DNA of 64,000 nt from JAITVB01 sp031553805 (GTDB taxonomy: Bacteria; Bacteroidota; Bacteroidia; Bacteroidales; Rikenellaceae). Shown here piece after piece: positions 7,829-17,200 of the stretch. The first letter of the stretch is position 1, and each line of letters starts with the position of its first letter. The notes beneath the pieces are model-generated. The model did no database searches. It saw nothing but the letters and a program-made list of their open reading frames with translations, and was not told where the DNA came from. Position numbers and translations under genes: made by a program. The DNA lies in NCBI GenBank assembly GCA_031553805.1, contig JAVBLC010000002.1, positions 186,001-250,000 of the forward strand. Reading direction: 5' to 3'.

Positions 7829-8596
7829 TTAGAATTGCGAGTAGGGTAGGGGCGAGAGGTAGACATTGCGCGTGGTCGAGGTGGCGCGGTCATACTGCGG
7901 GTCGGCCTTCATTTGGGTCCACGCGTCCGAGGTGCGGAATTTTTCCCAGTTTACCTCGCGCTCGTCGATGTTGTTGTACCACGTCATGTAAATCAGCACC
8001 GGTGTTTCGGGTCCGGCCATCGCCTGGCCGAAGAAGAGGCAGTTGACCCCGGCGGCGGCAAAAATATCCATCTCGCCGCTGTTGAACATCCTGACTTTGC
8101 GTTCCAGGGCTTCTTCGTCGGGGCTGTTATAGATGCGCATTTCGTAGAATCCGCGCGGGCTTTCGGGCGTAGCGGCAAAGGGCTGGCCGTCGAACGCCTC
8201 GCACAGGTACGTCTCGCAACGTTTGTAAGCCGGGTCGTCGAGGTTCTTTTTGAACCAGGCTGCGCTTTCCTGCACGAACACGCTGTCGGCCCACAGGTCG
8301 GTTTTCGACTGCTGGAATTGGTCGATGTTGTTGTAGATCAACACCAGATAACGGGTGTAGACCGAATCCTTTTCATATTCCCGCCAAGCGCCGGTCTTGA
8401 TTCCCATCCGGCTGTAGGCGGGCACGAGCTGTGACTGGGCAAAGGCGTCGAACGAGGCGGCTTTCTCGGCCGATTCGATCGTGTATAGGCGCACTTCGTA
8501 AATCTCTTTCGACGCTTCTTGGACGGGAGTTTGCGCCCCGTTTCCACAGGCGGCGGCCACAATGGCCAGCAGGCACAACAGCAATATCTTTTTCAT
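7829..8596 (-). CDS. NIPSNAP family lipoprotein
   Basis: 255 residues from the ATG at 8596, which gives a proper lipoprotein signal (MKKILLLCLLAIVAAAC, Cys17). An upstream in-frame ATG at 8623 would overlap fmt and spoil the leader. Two ferredoxin-like NIPSNAP repeats are visible. The first begins IYEVRLYTIESAEKAASFDA and the second begins FYEMRIYNSPDEEALERKVR, with LIYMTWYNN in the latter. NIPSNAP domains belong to the dimeric alpha-beta barrel superfamily; no substrate is known. It is probably anchored at the cell envelope and co-transcribed with fmt and ddh. Confidence 0.85.
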   Translation of the reverse strand: MKKILLLCLLAIVAAACGNGAQTPVQEASKEIYEVRLYTIESAEKAASFDAFAQSQLVPAYSRMGIKTGAWREYEKDSVYTRYLVLIYNNIDQFQQSKTDLWADSVFVQESAAWFKKNLDDPAYKRCETYLCEAFDGQPFAATPESPRGFYEMRIYNSPDEEALERKVRMFNSGEMDIFAAAGVNCLFFGQAMAGPETPVLIYMTWYNNIDEREVNWEKFRTSDAWTQMKADPQYDRATSTTRNVYLSPLPYSQF

Positions 8597-8609
8597 GGTG
8601 CTATTTGGG

Positions 8610-9617
8610 TTAGGTGAATACATATCGGTCGATGTCGCGGAAACCGCGTAGCAATTCGTGGGAGGACATCCGGCGCTTGCCTGCTACTTGCAACTCGTGC
8701 AGATTCAGGAAGCCATCGGCGCAAGCTACTTTCAGCATTTCTTTATGGTCGGTGAGGATCGTTCCGGGGGGCAAACCGTGTGCGGCAGGTTCAAATGAGA
8801 CGGTATAGATTTTCACGCCAATTGCTGTGCCGCTCCGCCATATTTCGCTCCACGCGCCGGGGTAGGGGCTCAGACCGCGGATCAGGTTGCGAATCGTTTC
8901 GCCGGACTGGTGCCAGTCGATTTGGGCGTTTTCCTTGAAAATTTTCGGGGCGGGACGCAATTGCGACTCGGGGATGTGGAGCTGTACTTCCGGGGTGTAG
9001 TCGCCCGTCGCCAGCCGTTCGACTGTTTCGACGACCAGATCGGCGCCGGCGGCCATCAGCCGGTCGTGCAGCGAGCCGGCGTCTTCGTCTGATCCGATCG
9101 CCACCTCCCGGCGCATAATGATGTCGCCTTTGTCGATCTCGGCATTGAGCAGGAAAGTGGTTACGCCGGTGGTCAGCTGTCCGTCCATCACAGCCCGGTT
9201 GATCGGCGCCGCGCCGCGGTATTGGGGCAGGAGCGAGGCGTGGAGGTTGAATGTCCCCAGCCGGGGCAGGCTCCACACCGCCTCGGGCAGCATCCGGAAA
9301 GCGATCACGATCCCCAGGTCGGGTTCAAGCGCCCGCAGGGTTTCCAAAAAGGCGGGATCGCGCAATTTCTCGGGTTGCAGCACCGGAATGCCGGCCGCCG
9401 CCGCATAGTGCTTCACCGCGCTCTCCTGTAACTTCAACCCGCGCCCAGCAGGCTTGTCGGGCATCGTCACAGCGGCCACTACGTGGTAGTCCGCCTCGAC
9501 GAGGCGCCGCAACGAGGCGACGGCAAAATCGGGCGTCCCCAGGAAAACGATCCGCAACCGCTGCCCTGCGCTTCGGGCGGCGTCTGGTGTTGCGATTGTC
9601 CGGGGGTGCTCGCTCAT
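8610..9617 (-). CDS. fmt: Methionyl-tRNA formyltransferase
   Basis: 335 residues. It formylates initiator Met-tRNA with 10-formyl-tetrahydrofolate. The GTPDF motif is at 27-31 and the catalytic triad corresponds to Asn124, His126 (NLHASLLPQYRGAAP) and Asp162. The C-terminal OB-like domain follows (APKIFKENAQIDW onward). The start carries about 20 extra residues before LRIVFLGTPDF, so initiation may be further downstream, though no nearer ATG exists. It lies 8 bp after ribBA on the same strand. Confidence 0.95.
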   Translation of the reverse strand: MSEHPRTIATPDAARSAGQRLRIVFLGTPDFAVASLRRLVEADYHVVAAVTMPDKPAGRGLKLQESAVKHYAAAAGIPVLQPEKLRDPAFLETLRALEPDLGIVIAFRMLPEAVWSLPRLGTFNLHASLLPQYRGAAPINRAVMDGQLTTGVTTFLLNAEIDKGDIIMRREVAIGSDEDAGSLHDRLMAAGADLVVETVERLATGDYTPEVQLHIPESQLRPAPKIFKENAQIDWHQSGETIRNLIRGLSPYPGAWSEIWRSGTAIGVKIYTVSFEPAAHGLPPGTILTDHKEMLKVACADGFLNLHELQVAGKRRMSSHELLRGFRDIDRYVFT

Positions 9618-9625
9618 CGGTCGGT

Positions 9626-10858
9626 CTATTTTTTGTGGAACAGGCCCAGGCTGTGGCCCATCTGCAATTCTTTCGTTTCGAGGTAGCGTTTGTTGAACGG
9701 GTTGGGTGCGATGACAATGGGGACGTTTTCGGTGATCGACAGCCCGTACCCCTCCAGCGCCGCCCGTTTCAGCGGGTTGTTGGTCATCAGCCGCATCCGG
9801 CGGATGCCGATCTCGCGCAGGATGCTTGCCCCGACACCGTAGTCGCGTTCGTCGACCCCGTGGCCCAGGCGGATGTTTGCCTCGGCCGTGTCCAGCCCTT
9901 CCTCCTGCAACTTATAGGCTTTCATCTTTTCGGTAAATCCGATGCCGCGTCCCTCCTGATTGAGGTAAACCACTGCACCGCGTCCCTCGGCTTCGATCAT
10001 CCGCATCGCTTCGTGGAGCTGCGCCCCGCAGTCGCACCGGCACGAGCCGAAAATATCGCCCGTCATGCACGACGAGTGCACGCGCACCAGCACCGCTTCG
10101 TCGTCCGTCCACTCGCCCTTGACCAGCGCCATGTGTTCGAACCCGTTGCTTTTCTGTACGAAAGGCACCAGGTTGAAATCACCGTAGGCGGTCGGCATCC
10201 GTACCGTTTCGCCCCGCGTGACGATCGACTCGTCTTTCAGCCGGTAGGCGATCAGGTCGGCAATCGTGATGATCTTCAGATCAAACCGCTCGGCGATTTT
10301 CATCAACTGGGGCAAGCGGGCCATCGTCCCGTCCTCGTTCATCACCTCGACCAACGCGCCGCCCACTTTGAGGCCGGCCAGCCGGGTCATGTCGGTTACC
10401 GCTTCGGTGTGTCCCGGACGGCGCAACACGCCTTTCTCCTTGGCATAGAGCGGAAAAATGTGTCCCGGACGGCCCAACTCTTCGGGCCGGATCGTCGGGT
10501 CGACCAGCGCCTGGATCGTGGCGGCGCGGTCGGCGGCCGAGATGCCGGTGGTGCATCCCCGCGTGGTCAGGTCGACCGACACGGTAAACGGCGTCGAATG
10601 GATCGACGTGTTGTGGCTCACCATCGGCGGCAGTTCCAGTTCCTTGCACCGCCATTCGGGAATCGGCGCACAGAGCAACCCGCGTCCGTGGGTCACCATA
10701 AAGTTGACGATCTCGGGCGTGATCTTTTCGGCAGCCACGATAAAGTCGCCTTCGTTCTCGCGGTCTTCGTCGTCGACCACGATGATCACTTCGCCGCGGC
10801 GGATCGCTTCGATCCCCTCTTCGATCGTGTTGAGGCGGTATGCTTTTTCTTGTGTCAT
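9626..10858 (-). CDS. ribBA: Bifunctional DHBP synthase / GTP cyclohydrolase II
   Basis: 410 residues with two domains. Residues 1-205 are 3,4-dihydroxy-2-butanone-4-phosphate synthase with the acidic motif DDEDRENEGD (29-38) and RRPGHTEAV. Residues about 206-410 are GTP cyclohydrolase II with zinc ligands Cys264, Cys275 and Cys277 and the QEGRGIG loop. Together they start both branches of riboflavin synthesis. Its start overlaps the preceding permease gene by 4 bp. I saw no FMN-riboswitch-like leader. Confidence 0.97.
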   Translation of the reverse strand: MTQEKAYRLNTIEEGIEAIRRGEVIIVVDDEDRENEGDFIVAAEKITPEIVNFMVTHGRGLLCAPIPEWRCKELELPPMVSHNTSIHSTPFTVSVDLTTRGCTTGISAADRAATIQALVDPTIRPEELGRPGHIFPLYAKEKGVLRRPGHTEAVTDMTRLAGLKVGGALVEVMNEDGTMARLPQLMKIAERFDLKIITIADLIAYRLKDESIVTRGETVRMPTAYGDFNLVPFVQKSNGFEHMALVKGEWTDDEAVLVRVHSSCMTGDIFGSCRCDCGAQLHEAMRMIEAEGRGAVVYLNQEGRGIGFTEKMKAYKLQEEGLDTAEANIRLGHGVDERDYGVGASILREIGIRRMRLMTNNPLKRAALEGYGLSITENVPIVIAPNPFNKRYLETKELQMGHSLGLFHKK

Positions 10859-12312
10859 TTCGGTTGCGGTTTGAATCGGCGCACGAGCCCCATCACGAGG
10901 TTGCGCCCTTTCTTAAAGATGTTGAGGTAAGCTTCGGCGTTGAACAGGGCCGAGTCGTTGGTAGCCTTGTAGGTCAGGAAGAAAGCGATCGGCGTCAGGA
11001 TGATCGTCGAGAGCCACGCCCCGCGCCAGGTTTCCCACACCCCTTCGTTGGCCATTTTTTCGCCCGTGATGCTGATGATGTAGTAGATCACGAAAAACGA
11101 CACCGAGATCACGATCGGCATCCCAAGCCCCCCCTTGCGGATGATCGCCCCGAGCGGAGCGCCGATCAGGAAGAAGATCATGATCGACACGGGCAGCGAG
11201 AGCATCTTGTGCCACTCGGTGTTGAGTTTATAGTATTGGTTGATATTCTGCTTGATCACCTCCTCGTCGTAGTTGAGGTACGACTTGGCGTGGTTGCCGA
11301 GCGAAACTGCGTTGCTCACCAGTCGGGCCATATCGGTTTCGCCGAGGAGGGCGATCGAGTCGGAGAACGCGATTTGTTGGCGCGGGGTTCTGGGCAGCGT
11401 GTCGAACGCCAGTTCCTTGTTGTAGGTAAAGATCGAATTGGCGAGGAATTCGGCGTTCAAGCGTCCCACGGCGTTGTCGACTAATCCCTTGAGCGAGTCG
11501 ATATCATGGGTCAATTCTTTGATATTTCGTGTCTTGGCCGACGAAAACATCGATTCGTCGGTACGCGCCATGTTGAATCCCTCGAGCGGGATGGTCATGT
11601 CCTGGCGGTCGAAGAGGTAGTGCTGCAACGAACTGTTGTCGTACCACTCCCGTCCGCGGTCTTCCTCGTAAGTTTCGCCGTTGAACAGGGTGACTTTCAG
11701 GTATTGTTTGTCGTCCGACAGGCCGATAAAGCCCGATTCGGCCGTGGTGGTGGTCATTTTGCCGCTGCGGTCGCGGGTATCGTAGATGAGCAGGTTGGTC
11801 AGGCGTTTGGTTTCCGGGTGCTGGTGGCCGACGCGGATACTCATGTTGTCGATGCCGTTGAAGAAAATGCCATCCTGGAATTCGATCGAATGTTTTTGCT
11901 GGCGAATGTCGTAGAGCAGTGCGGCCGTTTTGCGGTAAGCCAGCGGCACGAGGTTGTTGGCTACGAAGAAACTGCCGATCGAGATGCAGAACACCAGGAT
12001 AGCCAGCGGGCGCATGATTCGGGGCAACGACACCCCGGTCGCTTTCAGGGCCAGCAATTCGTTGTTTTCGCCCAGATCGCCCATCGTCATGATCGAGGCG
12101 AGCAGCGTCGCCAATGGCAACCCGATGGGAATGAGCGTGATGACGAAGTAGAACATCAGTTCGGCGATCACGTCAAAGGTAAGCCCTTTTCCGACCAACT
12201 CGTCGATGTAGCGCCACATGATCTGCATTAGCAGCACGAACATCACGATGAAAAACGTCAGGACCATCGGGCCCAGGTACGATTTCAGGATGAGTTTGTG
12301 TACGGTTTTCAT
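10855..12312 (-). CDS. LptF/LptG family permease
   Basis: 485 residues of the YjgP/YjgQ family, the inner-membrane permeases that work with LptB to extract lipopolysaccharide. Three N-terminal membrane segments (about 15-35, 55-80 with PIGLPLATLLAS, and 100-122) are followed by a large periplasmic domain and three C-terminal segments (PVSIMIFFLIGAPLGAIIRK, then two more). The periplasmic part is longer than in enterobacteria, as is usual in Bacteroidota. First gene of the cluster with ribBA, fmt, NIPSNAP and ddh. No partner permease or LptB is in the window, so F versus G is not decided. Confidence 0.92.
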   Translation of the reverse strand: MKTVHKLILKSYLGPMVLTFFIVMFVLLMQIMWRYIDELVGKGLTFDVIAELMFYFVITLIPIGLPLATLLASIMTMGDLGENNELLALKATGVSLPRIMRPLAILVFCISIGSFFVANNLVPLAYRKTAALLYDIRQQKHSIEFQDGIFFNGIDNMSIRVGHQHPETKRLTNLLIYDTRDRSGKMTTTTAESGFIGLSDDKQYLKVTLFNGETYEEDRGREWYDNSSLQHYLFDRQDMTIPLEGFNMARTDESMFSSAKTRNIKELTHDIDSLKGLVDNAVGRLNAEFLANSIFTYNKELAFDTLPRTPRQQIAFSDSIALLGETDMARLVSNAVSLGNHAKSYLNYDEEVIKQNINQYYKLNTEWHKMLSLPVSIMIFFLIGAPLGAIIRKGGLGMPIVISVSFFVIYYIISITGEKMANEGVWETWRGAWLSTIILTPIAFFLTYKATNDSALFNAEAYLNIFKKGRNLVMGLVRRFKPQPK

Positions 12313-12341
12313 CGGTTTTGCCCTGTGTCGGAAATATCTTA

Positions 12342-12349
12342 CAAAGGTA
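12342..12349 (-). promoter_or_regulatory. -7 box upstream of lptF/G-like operon
   Basis: TACCTTTG on the minus strand, 29 bp before the start at 12312. It matches TAnnTTTG; no clear -33 TTTG is present. Confidence 0.6.
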
Positions 12350-12384
12350 GGAATTTTTGGTGAAATTACGCGCTAATGGGAAAA

Positions 12385-13245
12385 CTATGCATTCGGGCTC
12401 GGATAACCTCTCCGTTTGCGTTGTCGGGCTTTCAGCCGCAGGGCCAGTTTCACCCCGCCCAAACCGAGCGCCAGCACGAGGATCGCGGCCGCCCCGGCCG
12501 GAACGTTCGTCCCGTAACTGATCCACAGTCCGAAGAAAGTCCCGACGGCGGCAATCACGGCCGACCACACCGTGATCCGCCCATAGGAGCGGGTCAGGCT
12601 GTTGACCGTTACCGGCGGGATCGTCAGCAGCGAAATCAGCAGCACGATCCCCACCAACCGGATCGAGAGCACGATCGCCACTGCGGTGAGGATCGTCATC
12701 CCGTAACCCACCACCCGCACCGGCGCCCCCTGCGTGGCGGCGTACTCGCGGTCGAAAGCGATATATAGGATCGGCCGGTAAAAAAGGGCTAACGCCAATA
12801 GCAGCAGGACGTCGAGCCCCGCCATTGCCCACAGGTCGGTCGTGGTAATGGTCAGGATATTCCCGAACAGAAAACTCATCAGGTTGGGCGCATAGCCCGG
12901 CGTGAGGAATACAAACAGGATACCGACCGCCATCCCCAGCGACCAAAGGATGCCAATCGCCGAATCTTCCCGGATGCGGTTGCCGCCCCGTCCGCTCATC
13001 GCCTCCATCCCGACGGCCGAAAGCACGGCGAAAGCCAGCGCCCCCAAAATCGGGTTTGCCCCGAGGTAATACGCGATCCCGATTCCGCCGAACGAAGCGT
13101 GGGTAATTCCCCCTGCGAGGAACACCAGCCGCCGGCTGACGATATAAGTCCCCACGATGCCACAGGCAATCCCCGCCAACAGGCAGGCGACCACCGCATT
13201 GGACAGGAACCGGTACGCAAAGATTTCTCGAAAAAAGTCAATCAT
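12385..13245 (-). CDS. Metal ABC transporter permease (ZnuB/MntB family)
   Basis: 286 residues from the ATG at 13245 (MIDFFREIFAYRFLSNAVVA). A longer frame to 13299 lacks family similarity at its start. It has seven to nine hydrophobic segments and family motifs RRLVFLAGGITHASFGG and LLISLLTIPPVTV. These permeases import Zn, Mn or Fe with an ATPase and a binding protein, neither of which is in the window, so the metal is unknown. The tail is basic (LKARQRKRRG). It is separated from the lptF/G-like gene by a gap holding that gene's promoter. Confidence 0.92.
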   Translation of the reverse strand: MIDFFREIFAYRFLSNAVVACLLAGIACGIVGTYIVSRRLVFLAGGITHASFGGIGIAYYLGANPILGALAFAVLSAVGMEAMSGRGGNRIREDSAIGILWSLGMAVGILFVFLTPGYAPNLMSFLFGNILTITTTDLWAMAGLDVLLLLALALFYRPILYIAFDREYAATQGAPVRVVGYGMTILTAVAIVLSIRLVGIVLLISLLTIPPVTVNSLTRSYGRITVWSAVIAAVGTFFGLWISYGTNVPAGAAAILVLALGLGGVKLALRLKARQRKRRGYPSPNA

Positions 13246-13249
13246 CAAA

Positions 13250-13257
13250 CAAAGATA
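13250..13257 (-). promoter_or_regulatory. -7 box 4 bp before the metal permease start
   Basis: TATCTTTG on the minus strand ends 4 bp before the ATG at 13245, implying a nearly leaderless mRNA. A second identical octamer lies at 13298-13305 and could give a longer transcript. Confidence 0.6.
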
Positions 13258-13410
13258 AGTTCCTTCCGGCACCCAGGAGTTTGGGCCTTGCTCGGACAAA
13301 GATACGAAAAAGCGCGGAATCGTTTCTTATTCGAAAGGAATCATTCTTTGCCGACGATCCCGTAGCGTACACGGGCTTCGGGTACGGATGATCCTGAAAA
13401 CACGACCGGC

Positions 13411-13439
13411 CATGTGAGATCACATTGTGATCTCACATG
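13411..13439. promoter_or_regulatory. Perfect 29-bp palindrome, probable operator
   Basis: CATGTGAGATCACA, a central T, and its exact inverse TGTGATCTCACATG. There is no T-run, so it is unlikely to be a terminator. The half-sites TGTGA/TCACA recall CRP/FNR-family operators. It lies 154 bp before the barrel gene at 13593 and also upstream of the leftward metal permease, so either or both could be regulated. The rest of 13306-13592 shows no gene, apart from a small CGACG/CGTCG hairpin in the leader near 13520. Confidence 0.6.
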
Positions 13440-13592
13440 ATTAGCATTCTGATTGTGTGTTAAGTTTTTGATTGTCAATACATTTTGTTTTATCGGCATA
13501 GCGCTTGTATTTAAAACGACGAAAGCGTCGCGGGGCAAACTGTCGCCGATGACGGTTGTTCCGGCGCACAAACGCTAACTAAAACTTGCAAA

Positions 13593-14213
13593 ATGATGAA
13601 AAGAGCAGTGATGATCGTCGCTCTGCTGGTCGTATCGGCCACAGCGGCACAGGCCCAATGGTATATTGAGGGTTCTGCTTCGGGGAAATATGAGAAGAGT
13701 TCAAGTAATTATGTCGTTAAAAATCAATGGATAGGAGTTTATCCGGCGGTAGGCTATCGCTTCAACGATCGTTTCGACACGGGAATTACTTTGGGATATT
13801 TTTATCGCAACAACAAATCGCAAGGATCCACTTATCGGGAGGAAACCGCTGAAGAATGGTCCGTATCTCCTTATGTTCGTTATTCTTTCATCCGATTGGG
13901 CAAGTTCAGCGTGGCGGGACTTCTTTCCGCCAGGTATGTACAGGGTGAGACAAAGGATGAATACTATATGGAAGATTCATATTTGTACACTGAAACCGAC
14001 TATACTATCTGGGGCGCAAGGCTGACACCTCAGCTGCTTTTTAAAGCGAGCAAACACCTCGATTTTTTGGCATCACTCAATTTTGCTAGCCTCAATTACA
14101 GCGTTTTCGATGAAAAAGATACGGGACGCCAGACAAGCTATGAATTCGGTGTGAACAGCTCTAACGTATTCAATACAGGCAACTTCCAGGTGGGCTTTAT
14201 CTATAAATTCTGA
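13593..14213 (+). CDS. Outer-membrane beta-barrel protein
   Basis: 206 residues with a signal peptide (MMKRAVMIVALLVVSATAAQ, then AQW). The mature part alternates aromatic and polar residues in short strands (WIGVYPAVGYRFNDRFDTGI, WSVSPYVRYSF) and ends in Phe (VGFIYKF), the usual signature for barrel insertion by BAM. Its size fits an eight-stranded barrel. Function is unknown. Coding sequence here is richer in A/T than the neighbours. The perfect palindrome at 13411 suggests regulated expression. Confidence 0.88.
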   Translation: MMKRAVMIVALLVVSATAAQAQWYIEGSASGKYEKSSSNYVVKNQWIGVYPAVGYRFNDRFDTGITLGYFYRNNKSQGSTYREETAEEWSVSPYVRYSFIRLGKFSVAGLLSARYVQGETKDEYYMEDSYLYTETDYTIWGARLTPQLLFKASKHLDFLASLNFASLNYSVFDEKDTGRQTSYEFGVNSSNVFNTGNFQVGFIYKF

Positions 14214-14237
14214 TTGCTTGCCGAACGAATGTAAAAG

Positions 14238-14267
14238 AGAAGGCCGCCCGGAAAGGGGCGGCCTTCT
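14238..14267. terminator. Bidirectional terminator
   Basis: AGAAGGCCGCCC pairs perfectly with GGGCGGCCTTCT around GGAAAG. It sits between the convergent barrel gene and the giant leftward gene, and can end both. Confidence 0.85.
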
Positions 14268-14291
14268 GCATGATTCGGCTACCGCCGGTGA

Positions 14292-17200
14292 TTATTTGGC
14301 CTTTTTCGCTTTCGGCGCCGGGGTAGCGTTGCCGCCTTCCGGAGCCCTCTTGCGGCCGAGGAATTGCACGACGGCATACTTGGCGGCGGCGATCGTTTCG
14401 CGGTTAACCTTTTCGATCACGCTGCCGCGTGCCAGGTCGTCGCTGCTGATGTAGCTTTCCATTAAGAGGAGCTGGACGATCATGTTGTTGATATTCGTTT
14501 CTGCACTATAACCTTCCGCAACATACAGCTTATCCACCCTTTCAAAAAATTCTTCGGCGAAGTCGGGGTAGTTCGGCAGGCTCATCAGCTCTTCGAACGT
14601 TTCGCTAAAGCTGCTCAACTCGATGTTGAGGTTGGGGTTGACCAGCAGCGGGCTGAACTCGCGGTCGCGGTCCGAGGGTACGAAATCGACGAGGTTCGAG
14701 ATGTCGACTTTTTTCGCCTTGTTGTCCATCCGGCGCAGGTCGGCCTTGCGCATATTCTCCAACTGGTAGAGGTAGAAGTTGTACCGCCACAGTTCGGCGC
14801 TCTCCATCCGCCCGTTGAACACGTGGGCGTATTTTTCGTTCAGCAGACGCTTCACCTTGATCTTGCCTTCGTTGATCTCGGGTGCGCCGACGCGCACTTC
14901 CTGGATCAGTTGCTTGAGGGCGGCGGCGGCCTTCTGCGGGCCGGTGATCTCGCGTCCTTTCTTGCCGATCTCGGTCGATAGCACGCCGCACTGGATCTTG
15001 CGGGCCTTGCCTTTGCCGTCTTTTCCGCCGCGCAGGCAGTTGATCAGCAGTTGCACGGTTTCCAACTGGCCCTCCTCGGCGATGAACGGTTGCCCACCCG
15101 GGGTGCTGGCCAGCGAGTCGAAGATCGAGCTGAACATCCGCCGGTCGATCACCATGTCGACGCCCACGGTCGTTTCGGTGTCGCTCTTGTATGAAAGCTC
15201 GGCGATGAACCGGTTCTGGATCATGTCGAACGACACGTCCTCGATCGTGTACCGGAAATCGTTGCGCGAAAATTCTTTGCCAACGAAAATCTTCCGGACT
15301 ACTTCGGTCACGTCGACCTTATCCATCAGCTTAAAGGAAGAGGCCAAATAATACTGCTTGTCGCCCGGCGAATAATCCCAGTCGAGTACGTCGTCGAGAT
15401 AGTTGCCGTGACGGGCAATGATGTCGACGATGTTCTTGTCGGCGGTGTAACGCTTCAGCGTCCGCTGGAAATTAGGGCCGTCCTGGCTGGTAGCCTTTTC
15501 CTTGCGTTCCCCGTGCGAGTCGATATACAGCAAAAAGTTCTCGGGGTTGTCGACACGGGTGATGCCGCCTTCCTCCTTCGAGTAGTTGCTAGCACTGAGC
15601 ATGATGTCGATCTTGTAGGGCATCGTGATGTCGCACATCCCGCTCACTGTGCTGCGCGAGTTCAGGTCGTCGACGTTGCTGTCGGCGCTGCTCTCGAACA
15701 GGTACTTATAGTACTTGATGTAGTCGGGGTCGAAGTCCGTGGTGCGCGAAAAATCGCCCACCTCGGTTCCGATGCCGTAGAGGTTGCCCTCGGCGTCCTG
15801 GAACTCGTGGAACATATCGCCCGCGATCATTTTTACCGAGCGGATCCCTTCGAGGTTGTTGCGCAACCACTTGAGGATAAATGCCGCGATCATCTCGCTC
15901 TTGCCCACGCCGCTGTCGCCGTTGATCTCGACGACAAAGACGCTCCCGTCGTTCTCTTCGACCAGGAAGAGCGAACCGTGGCGCGGAATCCCGCCCAACT
16001 CTTTCACCTTTTCGTTGATCACCGTCAGGCGAGGCTTCTTCACGTCGCCGAAATAGTCCGCTTCGCTCTTGAGCGGGGTGACGATGGTTTTGATGTTGCC
16101 CGCCGGCCCCGGCACGTCGAAGTAGCCGATCTGCGGGAACGAGATCAGTTTTTCGGGCGCACCCAACAGCGAGATCACGTCAGGCACGAAATTCCGGATA
16201 TCCTTCAGCGAAATATCTTCCGTGTAGTTCAACCGGTAGTTGTCGGTCAGGTACTTCATGTAGCCCTTCTGGAAGATCACGAGTTCCTTGACGATGCCGT
16301 GCTTCACCACCTTACAGCGGTAGTCGTCCGAGTCCATATTGGCCACGAAGCGCGCGAGCCGGTCAACGAAGAACGACGAGTCGGGCCGCGAGTCGATATA
16401 GCGGATGTAGTCGGCCGCCGCCTCGCCCGTCAGTTCGGGTTTCTTGCGTCCGGCCGGACGGTCGATTTTGTGGAACGGGTATTCGCGTTTCTTGGCGTCG
16501 GTCACGATGCGGGTGTGCTCCTGCACGGGTTGTTCCGACGAAATGACGCCGCACTTCGACATCAGTTCGTTGATCCAGTGGATAGTCCCGCCGTCGAAGG
16601 TTTCCAATACGCGCTCCTCCATCTGAAATCCCTTGTAGAGCGACACGCCGTGCTGCACCATTTCGTTCACGCTCGAATTCTGCTTGCGGAAAGCCGTTTC
16701 GACGATCCGCACCAGCGTGTGGGCGTAACGGTTGTAGTAGTCCGTCCCGCGCGTGCGGCGGATCAGCCCGATGTAGAAGCGCACCACCTTGCGGCTGACG
16801 GCGTAGATCTCGCTTTCGGCGATCTTGATGTCGCGCTTGCGCATGATGTAGTCGCTCAATTCACGGAGCTGCATCTCCATCGAGTTGACCACGAATTCTT
16901 CGGTAAACATCCGCACCTCGCCTTCGTCGCACTCCATCAACTTGTCGTTGAAGTATTGCAACTTATTGCAAACCAGCTTGTAGAACGAATTGTCGTTGTC
17001 CAGCAGGTAGAGGTACATGATCTTGTCGGCCATCTCTTTCGCCCGGTTTACACCCGCCGAAATCATGTCCATCACGTAACCGATGCTCTTCTGCGAGAGG
17101 GCGTTTTCCTTGAACTCGGGCAGCTCGCGCAGGTTGCGGACAAATTCGTCGATCCAGATATTGAGGTTGATGTCCGTCAGCGAGATACCGGTAATTTCGG

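Noticed and set aside
9251..10930. 559-codon rightward frame over fmt and ribBA
   Set aside because: It spans two well-identified genes in the opposite direction and has an Arg/His-biased composition typical of antisense frames.
10859..12400. FMN riboswitch for ribBA
   Set aside because: ribBA overlaps an upstream gene by 4 bp and no conserved RFN-like leader is visible before the operon.
13411..13439. Palindrome as a terminator
   Set aside because: No T-run on either side, and it lies between divergent genes, not after one.
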